Positions 8,503 through 15,430 are shown, counted from the stretch's first letter. The stretch is 19,301 nt of DNA from Pseudolabrys sp. (GCA_026125925.1 JAHCKF010000026.1:1-19301); one strand, 5' to 3'. Translations and numbers: made by a program. Notes: generated by a model from the letters alone, not told the origin.

Positions 8503-8549
8503 CCATGATCCCGAAAAGTGGATGCCGGTTTTCGGATAAGATCATGGTC
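8501..8549. repeat. interspersed palindromic element between livH- and livM-like genes
   Basis: Two nested perfect inverted repeats. The outer arms are GACCATGATC (8501-8510) and GATCATGGTC (8540-8549); the inner arms are CCGAAAA (8511-8517) and TTTTCGG (8529-8535). From memory this matches a short palindromic repeat widely scattered in Rhizobiales genomes. It starts inside the livH-like stop codon and fills most of the 61-base gap to the next gene, so it is transcribed and would fold in the operon mRNA. The next gene's ribosome-binding site (GAAAGAG, 8552-8558) is just outside it. Confidence 0.85.
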
Positions 8550-8563
8550 GAGAAAGAGTAGTC

Positions 8564-9640
8564 ATGCTGTACCGCGAGGCCGGCCAGTTCAAAACCGACT
8601 ACCGCAAGGACATGGCGGTGTTCCCGATCCTGCAGGATCGGATCGGCATCGGCGTCATCGTGTTCATCGCCGCCGTCGTCATTCCACTGTTTGGCAGCGA
8701 TTTTCTGCTGCAGGCGGTGATGATTCCGTTCATGGTGTTCGCGCTTGCCACCATTGGGCTCAACTTGCTCACCGGCTACACCGGGCTGTTGTCACTCGGC
8801 ACCGGCGCCTTCATGGGCGTCGGCGCTTATGCCTGCTACAAGCTGACGTCGATTTTTCCGGACGTGAACATCATCATCTGGATCGTCGCTTCGGGCTTCT
8901 TCTCGGCCGCGGTCGGCGTACTGTTCGGCCTGCCGTCATTGCGCATCAAGGGCTTCTATCTCGCGGTCGCGACGTTGGCGGCGCAGTTCTTTCTGTCATG
9001 GTGCTTCATCCGCGTGCCCTGGCTGTTCAACGACAACGTTTCCGGCGCAATCGAGGTGCCGCAGCGAACTCTGTTCGATATTCCGATCACCGGGCCTAAT
9101 TCGACGCCGGTGATGCGCTATATGATCGTGCTGGCGATCGTCATCGCTATGACCTGGCTCGCTTCCAACCTCATCCGCGGCCGTATCGGACGCATGTGGA
9201 TGGCGGTGCGCGACATGGACATCGCGGCCGAGCTGATCGGCATCCGCCTGCTCAACACCAAGCTCTTGGCCTTCGCCGTGTCGTCGTTCTATTGCGGCGT
9301 GGCCGGCGCGATGATGGTGTTCCTTTGGTATGGCGGCGCCGAGGCCGAGGTGTTCAACATCAACCAGAGTTTCACGATCCTGTTCATGGTCATTATCGGC
9401 GGGCTGGGCAGCCTGATCGGCTCGTTCTTCGGCGCGGCCCTGATCTACATTCTGCCCATCATCCTGCGCATCGTGCCGGCGGAACTGGGAATGCCGCTAC
9501 ATGCAGCGACGGTCGAACATCTGACCTTCATCATTGTCGGCGCGCTGATCGTCGGTTTCCTGATCGTCGAGCCGCACGGTCTGGCGCGACTCTGGCAGAT
9601 CGGAAAGCAGAAATTGCGGGTGTGGCCTTTCCCGTACTGA
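8564..9640 (+). CDS. branched-chain amino acid-type ABC transporter permease (LivM-like)
   Basis: A 358-residue integral membrane protein, the second channel subunit. After a short polar N-terminus it has repeated hydrophobic segments. NLLTGYTGLLSLGTGAFMG (from about residue 67) is the LivM family signature, and the ATPase-coupling loop GRIGRMWMAVRDMD starts at 206. There is no fused ATPase domain. GAAAGAG at 8552-8558 provides a weak ribosome-binding site five bases before the ATG. It follows the livH-like gene after a 61-base gap almost filled by a palindromic repeat, and belongs to the same operon. Confidence 0.91.
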   Translation: MLYREAGQFKTDYRKDMAVFPILQDRIGIGVIVFIAAVVIPLFGSDFLLQAVMIPFMVFALATIGLNLLTGYTGLLSLGTGAFMGVGAYACYKLTSIFPDVNIIIWIVASGFFSAAVGVLFGLPSLRIKGFYLAVATLAAQFFLSWCFIRVPWLFNDNVSGAIEVPQRTLFDIPITGPNSTPVMRYMIVLAIVIAMTWLASNLIRGRIGRMWMAVRDMDIAAELIGIRLLNTKLLAFAVSSFYCGVAGAMMVFLWYGGAEAEVFNINQSFTILFMVIIGGLGSLIGSFFGAALIYILPIILRIVPAELGMPLHAATVEHLTFIIVGALIVGFLIVEPHGLARLWQIGKQKLRVWPFPY

Positions 9641-9761
9641 AGGCGCACACTCGTTTTCAATTCCGCCCCGGAACGGGGCCGGAAACAGCCCCATCCGGGG
9701 CCAATAAGTCGAGCCGCGGCAGTCGCTGCGGGCCTCGGAGGGAAACAAAGGAGGGAAGACG
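9641..9761 (+). other. hairpin-rich gap between livM- and livK-like genes
   Basis: This 121-base gap holds two GC hairpins: CCCCG/CGGGG around GAA (9666-9678) and GCCCC/GGGGC around ATCC (9688-9701). A third, imperfect one is built on GCAG/CTGC (9719-9729). None is followed by a T-run, so full termination is unlikely. Hairpins before a binding-protein gene can protect the downstream mRNA or reduce read-through; that role is inference. The gap ends with the strong ribosome-binding site of the binding-protein gene. Confidence 0.5.
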
Positions 9762-11093
9762 ATGCGGAAGAAGCATCTCGTACTCGGCGCTGCCATTGCG
9801 GCGTTGATCGGCGGCGCCTTCGACGCGCGCCCCGTGCAGGCGCAGGACTCTATCTACGTACCGCTGTTCACCTATCGTACCGGCCCGTTCGCCGGTTCCG
9901 GCATCCCAATCGCCAATGGCATGTCGGACTACCTCACCATGCTCAACGAGCGTGACGGTGGCATCGGCGGCGTCAAGCTGCAGATCGAGGAATGCGAAAC
10001 CGGTTACGACACCAAGAAGGGCGTCGAGTGCTACGAGTCGACCAAGAGCAAGAAGCCGGTCGTCACCAACCCGTATTCGACGGGTATCACGCTGCAGCTC
10101 ATCCCCAAGGCCGCGGTCGACAAGATCCCGGTGCTGTCGATGGCCTACGGTCTGTCGGCGTCGGCCGATGGCGACCACTTCCCGTGGGTGTTCAACCCGC
10201 CGGTCACCTACTGGGACGGCGCCTCGGTGTTCGTGAAGTATGCGGCGCAGAAGGAAGGCGGCTTCGACAAGCTCAAGGGCAAGAAGCTCGGTCTCGTCCA
10301 TCTCGACGCGCCCTACGGCAAGGAGCCGATCCCGCTGCTCGAGGCGCTGGCCAAGGAATACGGCTTCGAGCTGAAGCTTTACCCGGTGCCGGCTTCGGAG
10401 ATGCAGAACCAGTCGTCGTTGTGGCTCAACGTGCGCCGCGATCGTCCGGACTGGATCTACCTGCAGGGCTGGGGCGCCATGAACCCGACGGCCGTCAAGG
10501 AAGCCGCCAAGATCAACTTCCCGATGAACAAGCTCATCGGCGTCTGGTGGTCGGGCGGTGATGACGACGCGCGGCCGGCCGGCGACGGCGCCAAGGGCTA
10601 TTCGTCGCTGGACTTCCACGCCGTGGGCACCGACTTCCCGGTGATCAAGGACATCCAGAAGTTCGTGGTCGACAAGGGCAAGAGCCAGGTTCAGAAGGAA
10701 AAGGTCGGCGAGAACCTCTATAACCGCGGCGTTTACAACTCGATGCTGATCGCCGAGGCGATCCGCACCGCGCAGCAGATCACGGGTAAGAAGGCCGTGA
10801 CCGGCGAAGACGTGCGGCGTGGTCTCGAGCAACTCAACATCACCGAGGCGCGTCTCAAGGAGATGGGCGCCGCGGGCTTTGCCGCGCCGGTGCGCACTTC
10901 CTGCACCGACCATAACGGCCATCACAAGGTCTTCATGGCGACCTGGGACGGCACGAAGTGGGTGAAGTCATCGGATTGGATGGAGCCGATCAAGGACAAG
11001 GTGCGTCCGCTGATCGAGTCGTCGGCCAAGGCCTACGTCGAATCCAATACCGGCTGGCCGAAGCGCACGGAGCCTTGCGACAAGTCGTCGTAA
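9762..11093 (+). CDS. ABC transporter substrate-binding protein (LivK-like, type 1 periplasmic binding fold)
   Basis: A 443-residue periplasmic solute receptor. A Sec signal peptide is clear: basic MRKK, a hydrophobic core, and a likely cleavage after VQA near residue 27. The mature protein begins with a beta strand and the glycine-rich GPFAGSGIPIANG loop typical of the Leu/Ile/Val-binding superfamily. It is longer than classical LivK (about 370 residues), with a cysteine pair in ECETGYDTKKGVEC and two late cysteines, RTSCTDHNGHH and EPCDKSS. This resembles a divergent subgroup found beside acyl-CoA ligases, so the ligand need not be an amino acid. AAAGGAGGG, ending six bases before the ATG, is the strongest ribosome-binding site in the operon, fitting the usual excess of binding protein over permease. 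Confidence 0.9.
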   Translation: MRKKHLVLGAAIAALIGGAFDARPVQAQDSIYVPLFTYRTGPFAGSGIPIANGMSDYLTMLNERDGGIGGVKLQIEECETGYDTKKGVECYESTKSKKPVVTNPYSTGITLQLIPKAAVDKIPVLSMAYGLSASADGDHFPWVFNPPVTYWDGASVFVKYAAQKEGGFDKLKGKKLGLVHLDAPYGKEPIPLLEALAKEYGFELKLYPVPASEMQNQSSLWLNVRRDRPDWIYLQGWGAMNPTAVKEAAKINFPMNKLIGVWWSGGDDDARPAGDGAKGYSSLDFHAVGTDFPVIKDIQKFVVDKGKSQVQKEKVGENLYNRGVYNSMLIAEAIRTAQQITGKKAVTGEDVRRGLEQLNITEARLKEMGAAGFAAPVRTSCTDHNGHHKVFMATWDGTKWVKSSDWMEPIKDKVRPLIESSAKAYVESNTGWPKRTEPCDKSS

Positions 11094-11103
11094 CAAGAGA
11101 GAT

Positions 11104-11145
11104 CCTCGTCCTGAGGAGCGCCGTCAGGCGCGTCTCAGGGCGAGG
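11104..11145 (+). repeat. REP-like hairpin, copy 1 of an inverted doublet
   Basis: CCTCGTCCTGAG (11104-11115) pairs with CTCAGGGCGAGG (11134-11145) with one G-T position; an inner stem GCGCC/GGCGC closes a GTCA loop (11118-11131). It lies ten bases after the livK-like stop. It shares CCTCRTCCTGAGG and a CGTCTC block with the reverse complement of the next element, so the two form an inverted pair. Confidence 0.75.
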
Positions 11146-11158
11146 CCACTGAGTAACC

Positions 11159-11204
11159 CCCTCATCCGTCGAGACGGCGCTATCGCGCCGCCTCAGGATG
11201 AGGG
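11159..11204 (-). repeat. REP-like hairpin, copy 2 of an inverted doublet
   Basis: CCCTCATCC (11159-11167) pairs with GGATGAGGG (11196-11204); an inner stem CGGCGC/GCGCCG closes a TATC loop (11175-11190). Read on the minus strand it begins CCCTCATCCTGAGG and matches copy 1. Thirteen bases separate the copies. It ends 18 bases before the livF-like ATG, so it may influence translation of that gene. Confidence 0.75.
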
Positions 11205-11222
11205 CTCCTCTCGGGAAGCCCC

Positions 11223-12062
11223 ATGTCGATCGCCGAAAACACAGTGCCCACCCCCGCGACGCAGACCATCCTCGCCGTCAAAAACATCGAGGTGATCTAC
11301 GATCACGTCATCCTTGTGTTGAAAGGGGTGTCGCTCGAGGTGCCAAAGGGCGGCATCGTCGCGTTGCTGGGTGCCAATGGCGCCGGCAAGACGACGACGC
11401 TGAAGGCGATTTCCAATCTGCTGCACGCCGAGCGCGGCGACGTTACGAAGGGTTCCATCATATTCGACGGCGCCGAGGTTCAGGACCAGTCGCCCAACGA
11501 TCTGGTTCGGCGCGGCTGCATCCAGGTCATGGAGGGCCGGCACTGCTTCGGCCATCTCACCATCGAAGAGAATCTGCTGACCGGCGCCTTCACCCGGCGC
11601 GACGGTGGCGCCGCCATCAAACGCGATATGGAAAAGGTCTACGCCTATTTCCCGCGCCTGGCGGAACGTAAGAATTCGATGGCAGGCTATACGTCGGGCG
11701 GCGAGCAGCAGATGTGCGCGGTGGGGCGCGCGATGATGGCGAAGCCGAAGATGATCCTGCTCGACGAGCCATCAATGGGATTGGCGCCGCAGGTCGTCGA
11801 GGAGATCTTCAGCATCGTCAAGAACCTCAATGTCAATGAAGGGGTGTCGTTTTTGCTCGCCGAGCAGAACACCAACATGGCGCTGCGCTATGCCGACTAC
11901 GGCTATATTCTGGAAAACGGCCGCGTGGTGATGGACGGCGCGGCGAAGTCGCTGTCGGAGAACGCCGACGTCAAGGAATTCTACCTCGGCATTTCCGAAG
12001 GCCGCCGCAAGTCCTTCCGCGAAGGCAAGCACTACCGCCGGCGGAAGAGGTGGCTGGCGTGA
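11223..12062 (+). CDS. branched-chain amino acid-type ABC transporter ATPase (LivF-like)
   Basis: A 279-residue ATPase, partner of the LivG-like subunit. Walker A GANGAGKTT is at 50-58, the signature SGGEQ at 158-162, and Walker B has D181-E182 in ILLDEPSMGLAP. Canonical LivF is about 235-250 residues; this one has an extra C-terminal tail after the usual end, finishing in the strongly basic HYRRRKRWLA. The tail looks like a subgroup trait and not a frameshift, because the preceding text is in register. The ribosome-binding site is weak (GGGAAG at 11213-11218, four bases before the ATG). The gene is separated from its partner livG-like gene by three others and is bracketed by two hairpin-doublet repeats. 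Confidence 0.91.
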   Translation: MSIAENTVPTPATQTILAVKNIEVIYDHVILVLKGVSLEVPKGGIVALLGANGAGKTTTLKAISNLLHAERGDVTKGSIIFDGAEVQDQSPNDLVRRGCIQVMEGRHCFGHLTIEENLLTGAFTRRDGGAAIKRDMEKVYAYFPRLAERKNSMAGYTSGGEQQMCAVGRAMMAKPKMILLDEPSMGLAPQVVEEIFSIVKNLNVNEGVSFLLAEQNTNMALRYADYGYILENGRVVMDGAAKSLSENADVKEFYLGISEGRRKSFREGKHYRRRKRWLA

Positions 12063-12086
12063 CCCTCTTTTACCGAAGCTTATCAT

Positions 12087-12177
12087 CGTCATGGCCGGGC
12101 TTGTCCCGGCCATCCACGTCTTACAGCGTGGGACGTTCAATAAGACGTGGATGCCCGGCACAAGGCCGGGCATGACG
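12087..12177. repeat. REPIN-like inverted doublet of hairpins with compensatory differences
   Basis: Two 37-base arms (12087-12123 and 12141-12177) are inverted copies around a 17-base spacer, differing at only four positions. Each arm holds a perfect nine-pair hairpin: ATGGCCGGG/CCCGGCCAT (12091-12113, loop CTTGT) and ATGCCCGGC/GCCGGGCAT (12151-12173, loop ACAAG). The four differences are G/C swaps at symmetric positions 8, 13, 19 and 24 of the arm. They break pairing between arms but keep each local hairpin perfect. The element lies between the livF-like and PaaK-like genes, and its family is familiar from Rhizobiales intergenic regions. Confidence 0.85.
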
Positions 12178-12180
12178 GAG
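12177..12180 (+). promoter_or_regulatory. ribosome-binding site at the repeat edge, deciding the PaaK-like start
   Basis: GGAG at 12177-12180 is eight bases before the ATG at 12189. Its first base is the last base of the repeat arm. The in-frame ATG at 12147 has no comparable site and lies inside the repeat, so 12189 is preferred. Confidence 0.6.
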
Positions 12181-12188
12181 TTTGTTCG

Positions 12189-13421
12189 ATGGCTGACCAC
12201 TTAGACTCCCTCGAAGCCCGCGAACCTGCGCAGCGTGACCGCGAGCAGTTCGGAGGACTGCCAGCCATTGTGGCTCACGCCATGAAGGCGCCGGGCTGGG
12301 CGAAGCATCTGGCTGGCGTCGATGTCCGGCATGTCACGTCGCGGGAGACCTTGGCGAAGCTGCCGGTCATGCGCAAATCCGACATCGCGGCACTGCAGAA
12401 AGAGCATCCGCCGTTCGGTGGCTTGAACGTGACGTCGCCGGGCAAGGCGAAACGCTTGCTGATGTCGCCGGGTCCGATCTTCGAACCGGAAGGACACGGC
12501 GATGACTGGTGGGGCGCGGCGCGCGCCTGCTTTGCCGCTGGGATGCGCGACGGCGACATCGTCCATAACTCGTTTGCCTATCACCTGACGCCCGGCGGTT
12601 TCATTCTCGAGTCGGGTGCGCACAAGCTTGGCTGCGCCGTGATTCCCGGCGGCGTCGGCAATACCGAGCAGCAGATCGACGCCATCGCGCATTACCGGCC
12701 GTCGGCCTATATCGGCACGCCGGATTTCCTCAAGATCCTGCTCGATGCGGCGCACAAGACGGGCAAGGACGCCTCCTCGATCAAGCGCGGCCTCGTTTCG
12801 GGCGCGGCGCTGCCGGGCTCGCTGCGCGAGGAGTTGCGTTCGCGCGGCGTTGCGGTGCTGCAATGCTATGCCACCGCCGAACTCGGGGTCATCGCCTATG
12901 AGAGCGAGGCGATGGAGGGAATGATCGTCAACGAGCATGTGCTGCTCGAGATCGTCCGTCCAGGCACAGGCGATCCGGTGGCCGCCGGCGAGGTGGGCGA
13001 GGTGGTTGTGACCTCGTTCAATCCCGATTATCCGATGATCCGGCTCGCCACCGGCGATCTGTCCGCCATCATGACCGGCGTGTCGCCTTGCGGCCGGACC
13101 AATGCCCGTATCAAGGGCTGGATGGGGCGTGCCGACCAGACCGCCAAGATCAAAGGCATGTTCGTGCATCCGAAGCAGGTCGCGGAAGTCGCCGCGCGGC
13201 ATCCGGAACTCGCGCGCCTGCGACTGGTTGTGGGCCGTGCCGCTGAACAGGACACCATGACGCTGATGGCGGAGGCCGGATCCGCGGTCGGCGCGCTGGC
13301 CGATGCGGTCGCCGCGACGCTGCAGTCGGTCACCAAGCTGCGCGGCGAGGTGAGGCTGGTCGCGCCCGGTTCGCTGCCCAATGATGGCAAGGTGATCGCC
13401 GACGAGCGGCCGGTCGGATAG
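12189..13421 (+). CDS. PaaK-like phenylacetate-CoA ligase family protein (AMP-dependent)
   Basis: A 410-residue protein resembling phenylacetate-CoA ligases (about 430-440 residues). Recognisable parts: MRKSDI near the N-terminus; the central VSGAALPGSLREELRSR block; QCYATAELG in the position of the adenine motif; ATGDLS with the ribose-binding aspartate; GRADQTAKIKGMFVHP, matching the PaaK hinge motif; and a C-terminal LPNDGK with the candidate catalytic lysine. The usual Ser/Thr/Gly phosphate loop is absent: the equivalent segment reads LLMSPGPIFEPEG. It may therefore be a divergent ligase with altered ATP handling, or may have another role. It ends the operon and would act on the imported compound or a product of it. 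The start at 12189 rests on GGAG eight bases upstream; an in-frame ATG at 12147 lies inside a repeat. Confidence 0.82.
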   Translation: MADHLDSLEAREPAQRDREQFGGLPAIVAHAMKAPGWAKHLAGVDVRHVTSRETLAKLPVMRKSDIAALQKEHPPFGGLNVTSPGKAKRLLMSPGPIFEPEGHGDDWWGAARACFAAGMRDGDIVHNSFAYHLTPGGFILESGAHKLGCAVIPGGVGNTEQQIDAIAHYRPSAYIGTPDFLKILLDAAHKTGKDASSIKRGLVSGAALPGSLREELRSRGVAVLQCYATAELGVIAYESEAMEGMIVNEHVLLEIVRPGTGDPVAAGEVGEVVVTSFNPDYPMIRLATGDLSAIMTGVSPCGRTNARIKGWMGRADQTAKIKGMFVHPKQVAEVAARHPELARLRLVVGRAAEQDTMTLMAEAGSAVGALADAVAATLQSVTKLRGEVRLVAPGSLPNDGKVIADERPVG

Positions 13422-13507
13422 CCCGCTGGCGTTCACATCTGCTCGTGCGGGCATCGCAACGCCGCCCAAATCAGCAAGAGATGATCGGCGAAAGAGCAGC
13501 CACATGC

Positions 13508-13538
13508 TTGCCGCCGTGTTATTTTATGCTTAAAATAA
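13508..13538 (+). promoter_or_regulatory. AT-rich palindromic operator overlapping a putative TRAP-operon promoter
   Basis: TTATTTTA (13519-13526), a TGCT spacer, and TAAAATAA (13531-13538) form a perfect eight-base inverted repeat. A sigma70-like promoter fits exactly over it: TTGCCG (13508-13513), 17 bases, TAAAAT (13531-13536, 5/6). The right half-site covers the -10 box and the left one the spacer, the usual layout of a repressor operator. The AT island stands out against the GC-rich surroundings. The rest of the 160-base gap (13422-13581) holds only a weak GCCCGC/GCGGGC stem (13421-13452) after the PaaK-like stop. Confidence 0.5.
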
Positions 13539-13581
13539 TTGGTCGAAAGCGTGATCGATCAAACGCCGCGGAAAATCGAGT

Positions 13582-14085
13582 ATGGCCAACTCACCCTCGC
13601 GTACGCATCCCCGGTCCGCGCTGACGACGATTTTCGATCTTTGCGGCCTGTTATCGGCGCTTCTCTTGGGCGCCATCGTCGTCCTTGTGAGCGCGGATAT
13701 CGCGACCCGAAGTTTTCGTCTTGCCAATCTGGCCTGGGTCAATGAGGTGACGGAGTATCTGTTGACGTTTGCGACCTTCATAGGCGCGCCATGGGTGTTG
13801 CACCACCACGGCCATGTCAACATCGACATCATCGTGACCAATCTGTCTGCGTCGGCGCAGCGCGCCTTGGCGCGGACCTGCGATGGCGCCGGCCTGATCA
13901 TCTGCGCGATCCTGCTATATGAGGCGCTTCGCGTGCTGCTCGGGAGCTATGCCGACGGCTCGATGGTATTCAAGAATCTGGTGTTCCCCGAGTGGTACCT
14001 GACGACGCCGATCGTGTTCTGCTTCGCGCTTTGCACGATTGAGTTCGCCGGACGCTTGCTGGCCGGGCGAGAGGCTCTGCCATGA
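13582..14085 (+). CDS. TRAP transporter small permease (DctQ-like)
   Basis: A 167-residue membrane protein with four hydrophobic segments, the normal size and topology of the small subunit of tripartite ATP-independent periplasmic transporters. WVNEVTEYLLTFATFIGAPW followed by HHHGHVNIDI matches the family core after the second segment. It works with the large permease to drive solute uptake with an ion gradient. The ATG at 13582 has only a poor ribosome-binding site; an ATG at 13539 is in a different frame. The stop overlaps the next start (ATGA, 14082-14085). It is first in the TRAP operon, behind a palindromic promoter region. Confidence 0.88.
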   Translation: MANSPSRTHPRSALTTIFDLCGLLSALLLGAIVVLVSADIATRSFRLANLAWVNEVTEYLLTFATFIGAPWVLHHHGHVNIDIIVTNLSASAQRALARTCDGAGLIICAILLYEALRVLLGSYADGSMVFKNLVFPEWYLTTPIVFCFALCTIEFAGRLLAGREALP

Positions 14086-15398
14086 GCTGGGCGCTCGCCG
14101 GATTGGGGCTGGGCTCATCCCTGTTCCTGCTGTTTGCGATCGGGATGCCGGTGACGCTTGCCTTCTTCGGCGTCAACCTGGCGGGTGCCTGGGTGTTTCT
14201 CGGTGGCGAAGCCGGGCTGGAACAGCTCGTGCGCAACACCGGCGTTGCGGTAAACTCGTTCGCGCTGCTGCCGATCCCGCTTTTCGTGATGATGGGCGAG
14301 ATCCTGTTCCACACCGGCGTGGCCTACCGCTCGATCAATGCTATCGATCGTCTCTTGCAACGCGTGCCGGCGCGGCTTGCGGTCGTATCTCTGGCGGGCG
14401 GCACAGTCTTCGCCGCCTTGTCCGGCTCGTCCATCGCCAATACGGCGCTGCTCGGCGGCACGTTGTCTCCGGACATGCTGCGCCGCGGTTACAGCCCCAC
14501 ACTTTCGTTCGGCCCTGTGATGGCGGTCGGCGGCATCGCCGTGCTTATTCCGCCATCTGCGCTGGCGGTGATGCTGGGCAGCCTCTCCGGAATTTCGATT
14601 TCCAAGCTGCTGATTGGCGGCATCGTGCCGGGTCTGCTGATGAGTCTCGGTTTCCTCCTGTACATCCTCGCGATCTGTTGGCTGTGGCCCAATGTGGCGC
14701 CCCGCGAGCGGACTTCTTCCGAAGGCGGCTTTCGCGAGCGCTACTGGCCTTTCATTCGCGACGTGATGCCGCTGTCGCTGATCTTCGTCGCGGTTATCGG
14801 CAGCATGCTGAGCGGCCTGGCCACGCCGACCGAAGCCTCGGCGCTCGGCGCGGTCGCCTCGCTCGTCGCCACGGCGTGCTATGGCGCGCTCAGCCTGAAG
14901 ACCTTGAAGACCTCGCTTCTCGAAACGGCTAAAGTATCGGTTTCCATTCTTTTCATCATCGCCGCCTCCACCACGTTTTCGCAGATATTGTCGTTTTCCG
15001 GCGTCACGACGGGGGTCACGGAGGTCATCGGCAATCTTCGTCTCAGCCCCGATATGCTGGTGCTGGCCATGTTGGGTTTGCTGCTGCTACTGGGCTGCGT
15101 CATCGATCAGGTGTCGATGATGCTCGTGACGCTGCCGTTCTTCATGCCGCTGGCAACGGCTGCGAATATCGACACGATCTGGCTCGGCCTCATGATGCTG
15201 GTCGCGATCGAGATCGGACTGTTGACGCCGCCATTCGGCATTCTTCTGATGGTCATGCAGGGTGCGGCGCCGCGCGGCACGCCGCTGTCGCAAATCTATC
15301 GCGCGGCATTTCCCTTCATCGTGATCGAAATCGCGGTGCTGGGGCTGATGTTCGCCTGGCCGGCCGTGGTCAACTGGCTACCCGGACTGCTCGACTGA
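14082..15398 (+). CDS. TRAP transporter large permease (DctM-like)
   Basis: A 438-residue inner-membrane protein with about twelve hydrophobic segments, matching the large TRAP subunit, which forms the transport path. Typical blocks are visible: PIPLFVMMGEILFHTGVAYR; GSSIANTALLGGTLSPDMLR followed by RGYSP; and VGGIAVLIPPSALAVMLG with the conserved double proline. GLATPTEASALGAV and LLTPPFGILLMVMQG in the second half are the mirrored elements of the inverted-repeat fold. Its ATG overlaps the small-subunit stop by four bases, so the two are translationally coupled. Substrate cannot be predicted from this subunit. Confidence 0.93.
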   Translation: MSWALAGLGLGSSLFLLFAIGMPVTLAFFGVNLAGAWVFLGGEAGLEQLVRNTGVAVNSFALLPIPLFVMMGEILFHTGVAYRSINAIDRLLQRVPARLAVVSLAGGTVFAALSGSSIANTALLGGTLSPDMLRRGYSPTLSFGPVMAVGGIAVLIPPSALAVMLGSLSGISISKLLIGGIVPGLLMSLGFLLYILAICWLWPNVAPRERTSSEGGFRERYWPFIRDVMPLSLIFVAVIGSMLSGLATPTEASALGAVASLVATACYGALSLKTLKTSLLETAKVSVSILFIIAASTTFSQILSFSGVTTGVTEVIGNLRLSPDMLVLAMLGLLLLLGCVIDQVSMMLVTLPFFMPLATAANIDTIWLGLMMLVAIEIGLLTPPFGILLMVMQGAAPRGTPLSQIYRAAFPFIVIEIAVLGLMFAWPAVVNWLPGLLD

Positions 15399-15430
15399 CT
15401 GACGAACGCAACACAACGATGGAGTGGGCG

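Noticed and set aside
9657..10925. 422-codon minus-strand frame opposite the LivK-like gene
   Set aside because: Antisense shadow; the + strand frame has a signal peptide, a strong ribosome-binding site and binding-protein features.
12147..12188. N-terminal extension of the PaaK-like protein
   Set aside because: It is translated repeat sequence (MDARHKAGHDGV-type), a common false start in these genomes.
12201..13505. 434-codon minus-strand frame opposite the PaaK-like gene
   Set aside because: No recognisable motif or signal; composition matches an antisense shadow.
15419..15430. Earlier ATG for the TRAP binding protein
   Set aside because: No ribosome-binding site precedes it, while GGAG lies six bases before the ATG at 15431 and that start gives a standard signal peptide.
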